DNA of 64,000 bases from Nocardia alba NBRC 108234. Lineage in GTDB: Bacteria; Actinomycetota; Actinomycetes; Mycobacteriales; Mycobacteriaceae. The position numbers were made by a program, and so were the translations under genes. The DNA lies in assembly GCF_001612665.1 (NCBI RefSeq), contig NZ_BDAX01000027.1:1-64000 (forward strand), read 5' to 3'. A model generated the notes under the pieces. It was not told where the DNA came from and searched no databases. It saw nothing but the letters and a program-made list of their open reading frames with translations. This document shows positions 27,841 to 36,727 of the stretch, piece after piece; positions within the stretch are counted from its first letter, which is position 1; each line of letters starts with the position of its first letter.

Positions 27841-28791
27841 ATGAGCAACACCATGCGCGCCATCAGCCAGGACACGCTCGGCGGACCCGAGGTCCTGCGC
27901 GAGATCGAACTCCCCCGCCCGGCTCCGGGTCCGAGCCAGATACTCATCCGGGTACACGCCGCCGGGCTCAACCCGACCGATTGGAAACACCGGGCCATCG
28001 CCGGGTTGTTCCTGCCCCCGCCGCCGTTCGTGCTCGGCTGGGATGTCTCCGGTGTCGTCGAGGCCGTCGGGTTCGGCGTCACCCTGTTCGCGCCGGGCGA
28101 CGAGGTGTTCGGCATGCTGCCCTACCCGCACGGGCACGGATCCCTGGCCGACTACGTGGTCGGACCCGCTCGGGCCTTCGCCCGCAAGCCGGGCAATGTC
28201 GACCATGTCGTCGCGGCGGCGACGCCACTGGCCGCGCTCACCGCGTGGCAGGCGCTGATCGACACCGCGAAGATCCGCGCGGGGCAACGGGTTCTGATCC
28301 ACGCGGCCGCGGGCGGCGTGGGGCACTTCGCGGTGCAGATCGCGAAATCGCGTGGCGCGTATGTGATCGGGACGGCGTCGGCGGCCAAGCACGAACACCT
28401 GCGCGCACTCGGTGCCGACGAGCTGATCGACTACCGCGCGGTGGACTTCGCCGAGGTTGTCTCTGAGGTGGACGTGGTGCTCGACACTCTCGGCGAGGAG
28501 AACTCCCGCCGGTCGCTGCCCACGCTGCGTCCCGGCGGGCTACTCATCACTCTTCTCGGGGCGGGCACTCAGGTCGATCTGCCCGCCGAGGCGGCGCGCC
28601 ACGGCGTCGGTTTCGCGTCGTTGCTGGTCGAGGCCGATCACGCGGGCATGAACTCGGTGGCCGAACTGCTCGGGTCGGGGGCGGTGGTGCCGATCATCGC
28701 CGGGGTGTTCCCGCTCGCCGAAGCGGCGAAGGCGCACGCGATCGGCGAGACCGACCGCACGCTCGGGAAACTGGTGGTCTCGCTGGTCTGA
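27841..28791 (+). CDS. NADP-dependent quinone oxidoreductase (MDR family)
   Basis: A 316-residue zinc-independent medium-chain dehydrogenase/reductase. It has the GroES-like N-terminus (NPTDWKHRAIAG, FVLGWDVSGVVEAVG) and the NADPH Rossmann motif HAAAGGVGHFAVQIAK near residue 159. The zinc-binding cysteines of alcohol dehydrogenases are absent, as expected for quinone oxidoreductases. The start is ATG 27841 (MSNTMRAI); the second Met is an alternative. The divergent GlxA-type regulator may control it. Confidence 0.9.
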   Translation: MSNTMRAISQDTLGGPEVLREIELPRPAPGPSQILIRVHAAGLNPTDWKHRAIAGLFLPPPPFVLGWDVSGVVEAVGFGVTLFAPGDEVFGMLPYPHGHGSLADYVVGPARAFARKPGNVDHVVAAATPLAALTAWQALIDTAKIRAGQRVLIHAAAGGVGHFAVQIAKSRGAYVIGTASAAKHEHLRALGADELIDYRAVDFAEVVSEVDVVLDTLGEENSRRSLPTLRPGGLLITLLGAGTQVDLPAEAARHGVGFASLLVEADHAGMNSVAELLGSGAVVPIIAGVFPLAEAAKAHAIGETDRTLGKLVVSLV

Positions 28792-28889
28792 CCGGCGGTG
28801 GGGCGGAAACTCGTGAGCGGGGGCGAGCGGCAGGTGGCATTGTGGACGCCGAACTACCGTGCCGTGTTCGTCGACGACGAAGGAGATCT

Positions 28890-31481
28890 ATGTCCGCCCC
28901 GAATCTCACCCGCGACCAGGCGGTCGAACGCGCGGCCGTGGTGGCCGTGCAGAACTACCGGATCGAACTCGACCTCACCGACCAGCCGCGCGGTGCGGGG
29001 TCCGAGGTATCGGACACGTTCGGATCGACGACCACGGTGAGCTTCACCGCCACCCCCGGTGCGGACACCTACATCGATCTGGTGGCGGCGCGCGTGCGAT
29101 CGGCGGTGCTCAACGGCGTCGCGCTCGATGTGAGCACCTATGACGAGTCGACCGGAATCGCCCTGCCCGGCTTGGCCGAGACCAACGAACTGGTGGTCGA
29201 GGCCGAGTGCGAGTACTCGCATACCGGCGAGGGTCTGCACCGGTTCGTCGATCCGACCGACGACAAGGTGTACCTGTACTCGCAGTTCGAGACCGCCGAT
29301 GCCAAGCGCATGTTCGCCTGCTTCGACCAGCCCGATCTCAAGGCCACCTTCGATGTCGTCGCCACCGCGCCGAAGGACTGGGCGGTCATCTCCAACGGCG
29401 CCGATATCGAACAGCACCCGGTCGGCGCGGTCGTGCGCCACACCTTCGCCACCACCCCGCGGATGAGCACCTACCTGGTCGCGCTCATCGCGGGCCCGTA
29501 CGCGAAGTGGTCCGACACCTTCACCGACGCCGACGGCGAGATCCCGCTGGGGCTGTACTGCCGGGCCTCGCTGGCCGAGCACATGGACGCCGAGCGGCTG
29601 TTCACCGAGACCAAGCAGGGTTTCGAGTTCTACCACAACAACTTCGGCGTGCCCTACGCCTTCGGCAAGTACGACCAGCTGTTCGTGCCGGAGTTCAACG
29701 CGGGCGCGATGGAGAACGCGGGCGCTGTCACCTTCCTCGAGGACTATGTGTTCCGGTCCAAGGTGACCCGCGCGTCCTACGAGCGTCGCGCCGAGACCGT
29801 GCTGCACGAAATGGCGCACATGTGGTTCGGCGATCTCGTCACCATGAAGTGGTGGGACGACCTGTGGTTGAACGAGTCGTTCGCGACCTTCGCCTCGGTG
29901 CTGTGCCAGGCCGAGGCCACCGAATACACCAGTGCCTGGACCACATTCGCGAATGTGGAGAAGTCGTGGGCCTACCGTCAGGACCAGCTGCCCTCCACCC
30001 ACCCGATCGCCGCCGACATCCCCGACCTGCACGCGGTGGAGGTCAACTTCGACGGAATCACCTACGCCAAGGGCGCTTCGGTGCTCAAGCAGCTCGTCGC
30101 CTATGTGGGGCTGCAGCCGTTCCTGGCGGGCCTGCGCGACTACTTCGCCGAACACGCTTACGGCAACGCCACTTTCGGTGATCTGCTCGCGGCGCTGGAG
30201 AAGGCGTCGGGGCGTGACCTGTCGGACTGGGGCGCGCAGTGGCTCAAGACCACCGGCCTCAATATCCTTCGCCCCGATTTCGCCGTCGCGGCGGACGGCA
30301 CGTTCTCGAGCTTCGCGGTCGTGCAGGAAGGTGCCGCGCCCGGTGCGGGCGAGTACCGCGTGCACCGGATCGCGATCGGCGTCTACGACGATGTCGAGGG
30401 CAAGCTGGTGCGCACCAACCGGGTCGAACTCGATCTCGACGCCGCCGGCCGCACCGAGGTGCCCGAGCTGGTCGGTGTGCCGCGCGGTGCGCTGGTGCTG
30501 GTCAACGACGACGACCTCACCTACTGCTCGCTGCGTCTGGACCCCGATTCGCTCGACGTGGTCGTGGCGCGCGTCGGTGACATCGCCGATTCGCTGCCGC
30601 GCACGCTGGCCTGGTCGGCGGCCTGGGAGATGACTCGTCAGGCCGAGATGAAGGCCCGCGATTTCGTGGCGCTCGTGCAGCGCGGAATCGGCTCCGAATC
30701 CGAGATCGGGGTGGTGCAGCGACTGCTCATGCAGGCCAACACCGCCATCTCGAGCTACGCCGATCCGGCGTGGGCGCAGCGGGAAGGCTGGGCCGCCTAC
30801 GCCGACCGGCTGCTCGAGCTGGCGCGCGGCGCCGAGGCGGGTTCGGACCATCAGCTCGCCTTCGTCAACGCCTTGACCGGCGCCGAGCTGCAATCGCGCC
30901 ACACCGAGGCGCTGGCACAGCTGCTCGACGCCGACCCGGCGTCGGCCGGTCTGCCCGGTCTCACCGTCGACACCGACCTGCGCTGGCGCGTCATCACCGC
31001 ACTGGCCGCGGCAGGCAAGATCGACCCCGACGGCCTGGACTCCCCCACCATCGACGCCGAACTCCAAGGCGATCCGACCGCGGCCGGCAAGCGCCAGGCC
31101 GCCACCGCCGCCACCGCCCGCCCGATCCCCGAGGTCAAAGCACAGGCCTGGAACACCGTGATGGGCGACGACTCGGTGCCCAACATCACCGCCCGCGCCA
31201 TCGTCGGCGGATTCGCGCCGGCCGGCCAAGGCGAAGTACTCGCCCCCTACGTGGACAAGTACTTCGCCGAGATCCCCGCGGTATGGGACCGCCGTTCCAG
31301 CGAAGTCGCCCAAACCGTCGTGATCGGCCTGTACCCCCACTGGGCGATCACCGAGGAAGCGGTAGCCAAGGCCGACGAGTTCCTGGCAGGCGACCACCCA
31401 CCCGCCCTGTACCGCCTGGTCTCGGAAGGCCGATCCGGCATCGAACGTTCCCTGCGCGCAAGGGAATTCGACGCGAAGTAA
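28890..31481 (+). CDS. pepN: Aminopeptidase N
   Basis: An 863-residue M1 zinc aminopeptidase. The substrate motif GAMEN is near residue 272 and the zinc motif HEMAH near 308, with the third ligand Glu in WLNESFATF. The C-terminal ~330 residues are the helical ERAP1-like domain. Start ATG 28890 follows AGGAG. It corresponds to M. tuberculosis Rv2467, but here about 10 kb of accessory genes separate it from the Rv2466c homologue. Confidence 0.97.
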   Translation: MSAPNLTRDQAVERAAVVAVQNYRIELDLTDQPRGAGSEVSDTFGSTTTVSFTATPGADTYIDLVAARVRSAVLNGVALDVSTYDESTGIALPGLAETNELVVEAECEYSHTGEGLHRFVDPTDDKVYLYSQFETADAKRMFACFDQPDLKATFDVVATAPKDWAVISNGADIEQHPVGAVVRHTFATTPRMSTYLVALIAGPYAKWSDTFTDADGEIPLGLYCRASLAEHMDAERLFTETKQGFEFYHNNFGVPYAFGKYDQLFVPEFNAGAMENAGAVTFLEDYVFRSKVTRASYERRAETVLHEMAHMWFGDLVTMKWWDDLWLNESFATFASVLCQAEATEYTSAWTTFANVEKSWAYRQDQLPSTHPIAADIPDLHAVEVNFDGITYAKGASVLKQLVAYVGLQPFLAGLRDYFAEHAYGNATFGDLLAALEKASGRDLSDWGAQWLKTTGLNILRPDFAVAADGTFSSFAVVQEGAAPGAGEYRVHRIAIGVYDDVEGKLVRTNRVELDLDAAGRTEVPELVGVPRGALVLVNDDDLTYCSLRLDPDSLDVVVARVGDIADSLPRTLAWSAAWEMTRQAEMKARDFVALVQRGIGSESEIGVVQRLLMQANTAISSYADPAWAQREGWAAYADRLLELARGAEAGSDHQLAFVNALTGAELQSRHTEALAQLLDADPASAGLPGLTVDTDLRWRVITALAAAGKIDPDGLDSPTIDAELQGDPTAAGKRQAATAATARPIPEVKAQAWNTVMGDDSVPNITARAIVGGFAPAGQGEVLAPYVDKYFAEIPAVWDRRSSEVAQTVVIGLYPHWAITEEAVAKADEFLAGDHPPALYRLVSEGRSGIERSLRAREFDAK

Positions 31482-31487
31482 CCCCGG

Positions 31488-31520
31488 GGAGGGCGGCCGA
31501 CCACACCCCCGCCGCCCTCC
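31488..31520 (+). terminator. pepN terminator hairpin
   Basis: A perfect 10-bp stem (31488-31497 with 31511-31520, GGAGGGCGGC arm) begins just after the pepN stop and is followed by a short pyrimidine-rich stretch. Confidence 0.75.
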
Positions 31521-31655
31521 TCTCTCCACCCACCCACGCTCCCCGAACCATGACCCCAGCCCGCCATCCCCCAAGCCACTCCGCACACCCCGACCCCGCC
31601 ATGACCGCACTCCCCACCCCGCACCCGCGACCCCTAGGGAGCGGCGGCCACGAAG

Positions 31656-31702
31656 GGGCCATTCAGGGCCGCGGACACGCGCGCGCCAGCGCGCCGACAA
31701 AC
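31656..31702. repeat. Dispersed 47-bp repeat, copy B
   Basis: This matches 52-98 at 46 of 47 bases, same orientation. It ends directly beside the PopR-like box upstream of the extra ClpP pair. The rest of the 292-bp pepN-clpP spacer holds only the pepN terminator and proline-rich antisense shadow frames. Confidence 0.7.
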
Positions 31703-31717
31703 GCTGCCGAGAGCAGA
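31703..31717. promoter_or_regulatory. Candidate PopR/ClgR-like operator upstream of the extra ClpP pair
   Basis: GCTGCCGAGAGCAGA has CTGC-N5-GCAG symmetry. Its last 12 bases, GCCGAGAGCAGA (31706-31717), recur exactly upstream of the ClgR/PopR-like gene (37903-37914, complementary strand), in the same orientation relative to each gene. It starts 71 bp before the ClpP start codon. From memory, the Streptomyces PopR site is TCTGCC-N3-GGCAGA, which the complement TCTGCTCTCGGCAG approximates. Confidence 0.6.
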
Positions 31718-31773
31718 TCCGCCCACAGCAGCATCACCAGCGAACCACCCCCCACGCCGGGCACCGTGAACTC

Positions 31774-32379
31774 ATGGCACCCAACGACAAAGCCCCCATG
31801 TTCACCTGGCGAGCCCGCGAACAACTGTTCGCCCGCCGAATCCTCGTCCTCGACGGTCCACTCGATGACGACAACGGCACTCTGCTCATCACCCAGCTAC
31901 TCACTCTCGGCGCGCAGAGCCCCGAGGCCGGGATCTCGCTGTGGATCCACTCCCCCGGCGGCTCGGTGCCGTCGATGCTCGCGATCCGCGACGTGATGCG
32001 TCTGGTGCCGTGCGAGGTCTCCACCCTTGCTCTCGGATTGGCGTGCAGCGCCGGACAATTCCTGCTGTCGTCCGGCACCCCGGGCAAGCGCTACGCCCTG
32101 CCGCATGCCCGCGTCCTGATGCACCAGGGGTCGGCGGGAATCGGCGGCAGCGCCGTGGAGGTGGAAGTACAGGCCGACGACCTGCGCTACACCGTCGACA
32201 CGGTGCTGCGCCTGATCGCCGACGACACCGGCCAGCCCTTCGACCGCGTCTACGAGGATTCACTGCACGACCGCTGGTTCACCGCACCCCAGGCCCTCGA
32301 GTACGGGTTCATCGACCACATCGTCGAGTCGTTCGACCAGGTCGTCCCGAACCGCCACCGCATCGGGATCACCGCATGA
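31774..32379 (+). CDS. Additional ClpP proteolytic subunit, intact triad
   Basis: A 201-residue ClpP paralogue. Ser lies in LGLACSAGQFLL, His in VLMHQGSAGIGG and Asp in DSLHDRWFTA, and the oxyanion strand IHSPGG is intact, so peptidase activity is expected. It resembles ClpP1 (DRWFTAPQALEYGFIDHI) more than ClpP2. The clearest start is ATG 31774; ATG 31798 is possible and neither has a good ribosome site. It is followed 112 bp later by a second ClpP gene, mirroring clpP1-clpP2 and the clpP3-clpP4 operon of Streptomyces. A shared motif with the nearby ClgR/PopR-like gene suggests common regulation. Confidence 0.92.
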   Translation: MAPNDKAPMFTWRAREQLFARRILVLDGPLDDDNGTLLITQLLTLGAQSPEAGISLWIHSPGGSVPSMLAIRDVMRLVPCEVSTLALGLACSAGQFLLSSGTPGKRYALPHARVLMHQGSAGIGGSAVEVEVQADDLRYTVDTVLRLIADDTGQPFDRVYEDSLHDRWFTAPQALEYGFIDHIVESFDQVVPNRHRIGITA

Positions 32380-32491
32380 TCCCCCGGGGTAGCGCACCGG
32401 GGACGAGTCGACTCGATTCCCACGATGACAACCGGCTGCCGACGCGACAGGCGAGCCCGGCCACACAGCATGGAAAGGCGGGCCGTCTCTC

Positions 32492-33082
32492 ATGACCTAC
32501 ACGATCCCGAATGTCGTGTCCCAGCATCGCGGCGGCGGTGAGCGGATCACCGATATCTATTCGCATCTGCTCAGTGAACGCATCGTGTACCTGGGCACCC
32601 CGATCGATTCCGGCGTCGCCAACGCGCTCATCGCCCAGCTTCTGCATCTGGAATCCGACAGTCCCGGACAGGCGATCAGCCTCTACATCAACTGCGAGGG
32701 CGGAGATCTGTCCGCCATGCTCGCCGTCTACGACACTATGCGGTTCATCAAGGCGCCGGTGCACACGACGTGTGTCGGGCAGGCGATCGCGGTCGGCGCC
32801 GTCCTGCTCGCGGGCGGCGCGCCCGGGCATCGCGCGATGCTGCCACATACCCGAATCGTGTTGCACCAGCCCGCGACTCGTGGCCAGGGCACCATTCCCG
32901 ACCTGATCCTGCAGGCCGACGAGATCGTCCGGATGCGCGCGGCGATCGAGGCGATCCTGTCGAGGCACACCGGTCAGACGCCGGAAACCCTCCGTCGCGA
33001 CACCGACCGAGACCGGGTGTTCACGGCCGAGACCGCGCTCGAATACGGACTGGTCGACCGGGTTCTGCACGAACGCGAGTGA
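32492..33082 (+). CDS. ClpP-like subunit lacking the catalytic serine (ClpR-like)
   Basis: A 196-residue ClpP paralogue of ClpP2 type (SERIVYLGTPIDSGVANALI). Where active ClpP2 reads GQAASAAAVLL this protein reads GQAIAVGAVLL: Ala100 (GCG, 32789-32791) replaces the nucleophile. The oxyanion strand NSPGG is NCEGG. His125 (VLHQPA) and Asp174 (DTDRDRVF) remain. The fold-defining residues and the AAA-docking region are kept and the frame is clean, so this looks like a maintained non-catalytic partner rather than decay. It probably assembles with the preceding subunit. The ATG at 32492 is preceded by a GGAAAGG stretch. Confidence 0.92.
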   Translation: MTYTIPNVVSQHRGGGERITDIYSHLLSERIVYLGTPIDSGVANALIAQLLHLESDSPGQAISLYINCEGGDLSAMLAVYDTMRFIKAPVHTTCVGQAIAVGAVLLAGGAPGHRAMLPHTRIVLHQPATRGQGTIPDLILQADEIVRMRAAIEAILSRHTGQTPETLRRDTDRDRVFTAETALEYGLVDRVLHERE

Positions 33083-33099
33083 TCGCGCTTCGCCGACCC

Positions 33100-33137
33100 G
33101 CTGGATGGTCACCGCGCATCAACAGTGACCGTCCAGC
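33100..33137. terminator. Convergent-gene hairpin
   Basis: A 13-bp stem with one wobble position (33100-33112 with 33125-33137) lies between the ClpR-like gene and the convergent SDR gene. Confidence 0.75.
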
Positions 33138-33176
33138 AGGGCGATTTCGAGCATGGGAGTCGTGATGGCCTGGCCC

Positions 33177-34010
33177 TCACTGCTTTTCGATGCGGTCGAG
33201 GTAGGCACGGCGGACAGTGTCGTCGACGCGGGTGATGGCGGCATCGTCGTGCGCGGCCTTGCGGAAGGCCCGCATCACCGTCTCCGGCACGAGACCGGAC
33301 GCGTTCGCCAGCAGACCGACATAGCCGGGGACCGCGGTCTCGGCCGCCCGGGTCTCGACCGTGCGGACCACCGCGGCGGCGATGTCCTCCGGATCGACAG
33401 CGGGCAGCACGCCGTAGTCGATCCCCGAGCTCAGTTCGGTGCGGACCGCCGACGGCAGAACCGCGCTCACGCTGACTCCGGTGGCGTCCATTTCCAGCCT
33501 GGTGGCCGCGGTCAGGCCGACCACCGCGAACTTGCTGGCGTTGTACACGGCAAGGCCTTTGAGCGGGAACTTACCCGCCAGCGAGGCCACGTTCACGATA
33601 TGGCCGTAGCCACGTTCGACCATCGCGGGCAGGGCCAGCCGCATACCGTGGATAACCCCGTAGACGTTGACGTCCATGGTGAGCCGGTCGATCCGGTCGG
33701 ACTGCTCGAGGAACGCCCCGTTCGGCATCACGCCCGCGTTGTTCACCAGCACGTCGAGCGGTCCGTGCCACCGCACGACCGCGTCGAGAAACGCCGCGTA
33801 GGAGACCTTGTCGGTGACATCGAGCAGGTGACCCATCGCCCGGTCGCCGAATTCGGCGGCGGCCCGCACGGCCAGCGCTTCGTCGAGGTCACCGAGCGCC
33901 ACAGAGGCGCCCGCCGCGACGAACGCCTCGGCGGTGGCCAGCCCGATGCCGCGAGCGGCGCCGGTGATCGCGACCGTCGCGCCCGCGAGATCGATCCGTG
34001 GGTAGCTCAC
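33177..34010 (-). CDS. Short-chain dehydrogenase/reductase
   Basis: A 277-residue classical SDR. TGAARGIG is the cofactor loop, NNAG the structural motif, and the catalytic Ser and YNASK follow in VNVASLAGKFPLKGLAVYNASK. Asp at GDLDEA after beta-2 points to NAD rather than NADP. It follows the flavin monooxygenase gene on the same strand with a 52-bp gap; the SDR/BVMO pairing recalls the mymA-sadH arrangement of M. tuberculosis, implying oxidation of an alcohol to a ketone and then to an ester. Confidence 0.92.
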   Translation of the reverse strand: MSYPRIDLAGATVAITGAARGIGLATAEAFVAAGASVALGDLDEALAVRAAAEFGDRAMGHLLDVTDKVSYAAFLDAVVRWHGPLDVLVNNAGVMPNGAFLEQSDRIDRLTMDVNVYGVIHGMRLALPAMVERGYGHIVNVASLAGKFPLKGLAVYNASKFAVVGLTAATRLEMDATGVSVSAVLPSAVRTELSSGIDYGVLPAVDPEDIAAAVVRTVETRAAETAVPGYVGLLANASGLVPETVMRAFRKAAHDDAAITRVDDTVRRAYLDRIEKQ

Positions 34011-34062
34011 AGTGTGTCCTCTCGTCTGATGATCGAGCTGCCGTCGTGCGCGGTGGATACGC

Positions 34063-35535
34063 TCACGCGGGCACCGTCACATCGGTGATGGTGAAGTCCG
34101 CGGGGTCGAAGGCACTGACCCGGGTGGTGAGTTCGCCGGTGGACCATGGCCAGCTGAAACTGTTGCGGCCGTTGGCGTCCATGTAGTAGCTGTGGCACCC
34201 GCCCGCGTTGTAGACCGTGCTCGCCAGCGCCGCCTGCACCTGGTCGACGTAGCGCGCCTGCACCTCGGGACGTACATCCAGCGCCGCCCAGCCTTCGCGC
34301 CGGGCCCGCTCGATCGCCGCGACGAGGAAGGCCACCTGAGCCTCGAGAATGGCGAACGCCGACGAATGGCCGGTGCCGAGGCTGGGGCCGAGCACGGTGA
34401 ACGCGTTGGGGAACCCGGTGGTGACGGTGCCGAGGTAGGCCTCGGGCGAGCCCTTCCAGTGCTCGGCCAGGGTGCGGCCGTCGGCGCCGCGCACGATGTC
34501 GGCCAGCGGGGTATCGAGGATGTGGAAGCCGGTGCCGAGGATCACCGCGTCGACCTCGGCGGTGGTGCCGTCGGCGCCGACCACGGTGTTGCCACGGAAT
34601 TCGGCGACACCGGTGGCGTGCACCGCGACGTTGCTCTTCGTCAAAGCCTGGAGATAGCTGTTGGAGAACAGGATTCGCTTGCAGCCGAGCAGATAGTCCG
34701 GCCGCAGCTTCGCCCGCAGCGCCGGATCACGCACCACGGCACGCAGATACGCCGAACCCACCGCCTGCACGGTCTGCATCAGCGGTCGCGGATGCCGGAA
34801 CGCCACCCCGAGACCTTCCATCAGCGCGTATTCGACAGAGCGCAATGCTTTGTGCGCGAACGGGAATCGTCGCATCACCCGCTTCTCGAAGCCGGGTACG
34901 GGATGATCGAGTTTCGGCAGCACCCACTGCGCGGTGCGCTGGAACAGGTGCAGTTCGCCGACCTCGGGCTGGATGGCGGGCACGAACTGCACCGCGGAAG
35001 CACCCGACCCCACCACCGCGACCCGCTTGCCACGCAGGTCGTAGTCGTGGTTCCAGCGCGCGGAATGGAAGACCTCGCCGGGGAATTCGGCCAGGCCCGG
35101 GATCTCGGGTAGGCGCGGTTCGTTCCACGGACCCGCGGCCGAGACGACGAAGCGGGCGCTCAGCGGGCCCTCACTGGTGTCGAGCCGCCACAGCTGGGCG
35201 GCATCGTCGAACCGCGAACCGACCACCTCCACGCCGAAGCGGGTGTGTTCGGCCAGCCCGTGCGCCCGCGCGACCCGGTCGACATAGGCGAGGATCTCGG
35301 GCTGGGGCGCGAACAGCCGCGACCACTCGCTGTTCGGCGCGAAGGAGAACGAGTACAGGCCGGACGGCACATCACACGCGCAGCCGGGATAGGTGTTGGC
35401 CCGCCAGGTACCGCCGAAGGTCTCGGCCTTCTCGACGATCACCACATCCTCGACCCCGGCCTCGATCAACTTGATCGCCGCGCAGATGCCGGAGACTCCC
35501 GCTCCGATCACAACGACTTCGTGCTGGCGGCTCAT
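34063..35535 (-). CDS. Baeyer-Villiger-type flavin monooxygenase
   Basis: A 490-residue FAD/NADPH monooxygenase. The FAD motif VVIGAGVSGICAA is at the N-terminus, the NADPH motif VAVVGSGASAVQF is near residue 180, and the BVMO fingerprint FPGEVFHSARWNHD is intact. The family converts ketones to esters or hydroxylates heteroatoms. It belongs to the EthA/MymA-like group by overall layout; substrate unknown. It is upstream of the SDR gene on the same strand and probably co-transcribed. ATG 35535 follows a GAAGGAGAAG site. Confidence 0.92.
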   Translation of the reverse strand: MSRQHEVVVIGAGVSGICAAIKLIEAGVEDVVIVEKAETFGGTWRANTYPGCACDVPSGLYSFSFAPNSEWSRLFAPQPEILAYVDRVARAHGLAEHTRFGVEVVGSRFDDAAQLWRLDTSEGPLSARFVVSAAGPWNEPRLPEIPGLAEFPGEVFHSARWNHDYDLRGKRVAVVGSGASAVQFVPAIQPEVGELHLFQRTAQWVLPKLDHPVPGFEKRVMRRFPFAHKALRSVEYALMEGLGVAFRHPRPLMQTVQAVGSAYLRAVVRDPALRAKLRPDYLLGCKRILFSNSYLQALTKSNVAVHATGVAEFRGNTVVGADGTTAEVDAVILGTGFHILDTPLADIVRGADGRTLAEHWKGSPEAYLGTVTTGFPNAFTVLGPSLGTGHSSAFAILEAQVAFLVAAIERARREGWAALDVRPEVQARYVDQVQAALASTVYNAGGCHSYYMDANGRNSFSWPWSTGELTTRVSAFDPADFTITDVTVPA

Positions 35536-35692
35536 ACGACTTCTCCTTCGAACGAAACGAGTGGTGCGCCGACCTCGACGCGCGAACGGACGGAATCAGC
35601 GACCCCGCCGCGCGGGGATCCGACGGCGCGATGGCGTGCATCCGCTGCCTGCCGTGCTGCTGGAGTGCGACGGCACCGCAGGGTCGGGCCGA

Positions 35693-36667
35693 TCACGCGG
35701 GTCGGCCCGTGTGGCCGGAAGCGCGCAGCGCGTCGGCGACGCGGGCGGGCAGAACGCGACGGGCGGCGGCGATGGTGGCCGGGCGGCGGGCCGAATCCAT
35801 GAAGTTCGGGCCCATGGCGGCCAGTTCCTCCGGGCCCGGCTCGACGCGGATCACGCGAGTGCCCGCAGCGCGCAGCAGGGCCACCTCGCGGTCGAGACCG
35901 CGGGTCATCTGCGTGCGGAGCAGGCGTTCGACCCGGTTCACGCCGGTGGCGGGTGCGCCGCCCTCGGATGTCATCGGGGCGATGATCACCACCTCGTCGA
36001 GTTCTCGGGGCACCAGCAGATCGGCCGACACCGACGACACCGAACCACCGTCGACGTAGGCCTTCCCGCCGATCCGCACGGGCGGGAACCAACCGGGGAT
36101 GGCCCAGGACGCGGCGATGGCGTCACCCAGATCGACCGGCGCCGCACCGGCCGTCATGCCGTGTGTGTCGTTCGCTCCGAAGGCGACTCGCGCACCCGTT
36201 GCCGCGTCGGCGCCGACCACCCAGGTGGCGGAGTGGCTCACCCAGCCGCTCGGGGCGGCCAGCGCCTGACCGAAGGAACGCAACCAGTCGGCGTCACCGC
36301 GCCCTCGCGGGAGCAGTCCGGCCAGCGCGGCGTAGGGCGAGCGAGCGCGCAGACCAGCACCGACCAGGCCGAGGCCGGGAAATCCGAGCCCCGGGAGCGG
36401 GGGAAATCTGCCGGGATCGACGGCGACGTGCGCGGCCAGGATCGGGTCGGCACCGGCATCGGCGTCGAGTGCGGCGAGCAGGTCGGCCGGGGTGCGCCCG
36501 GAGCCGAGGGTCGCGACGAGTTCCGCGCCGGCGGAGGTGCCGATCAGAACATCGGCGGTGCGGATGTCCCAGTTCAGCGCGCGTTCGACGGCATCGAGGG
36601 CGACCGCGGTCCAGGCGAAGCCGAGCAGGCCACCGCAGCCGATCGCTACGCCACGTCGTGTAGTCAT
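35693..36667 (-). CDS. Patatin-like phospholipase
   Basis: A 324-residue Ser-Asp dyad hydrolase. The oxyanion loop is GCGGLLG, the nucleophile motif GTSAG (near residue 43), and the catalytic Asp lies in YVDGGSVSS. It probably hydrolyses phospholipids or other acyl esters. The start is ATG 36667 (MTTRRGVAIGCGG); the frame extends further upstream but only as an antisense shadow of tetR. A palindromic operator lies three bases upstream of the start codon. Confidence 0.88.
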   Translation of the reverse strand: MTTRRGVAIGCGGLLGFAWTAVALDAVERALNWDIRTADVLIGTSAGAELVATLGSGRTPADLLAALDADAGADPILAAHVAVDPGRFPPLPGLGFPGLGLVGAGLRARSPYAALAGLLPRGRGDADWLRSFGQALAAPSGWVSHSATWVVGADAATGARVAFGANDTHGMTAGAAPVDLGDAIAASWAIPGWFPPVRIGGKAYVDGGSVSSVSADLLVPRELDEVVIIAPMTSEGGAPATGVNRVERLLRTQMTRGLDREVALLRAAGTRVIRVEPGPEELAAMGPNFMDSARRPATIAAARRVLPARVADALRASGHTGRPA

Positions 36668-36669
36668 AT

Positions 36670-36692
36670 TTCGAATACTAACGGTATTTGAA
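36670..36692. promoter_or_regulatory. TetR operator candidate between patatin and tetR genes
   Basis: TTCGAATAC (36670-36678) and GTATTTGAA (36684-36692) form a 9-bp inverted repeat with one mismatch and a 5-bp spacer, in a 60-bp divergent spacer that is lower in GC than the genes. A TetR dimer here would repress both promoters. Confidence 0.65.
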
Positions 36693-36727
36693 TTCCAGCG
36701 GTACCCCATCTTGCTAAACTCCCCAAC

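Noticed and set aside
25842..28466. An 874-codon plus-strand frame through purC and the GlxA-type regulator
   Set aside because: It crosses two well-supported minus-strand genes and its product is Arg/Gly-rich with no domain.
28854..31700. A 948-codon open frame on the minus strand across pepN
   Set aside because: It is the antisense shadow of pepN, whose motifs (GAMEN, HEMAH) are unmistakable. Long antisense frames are common at this GC content.
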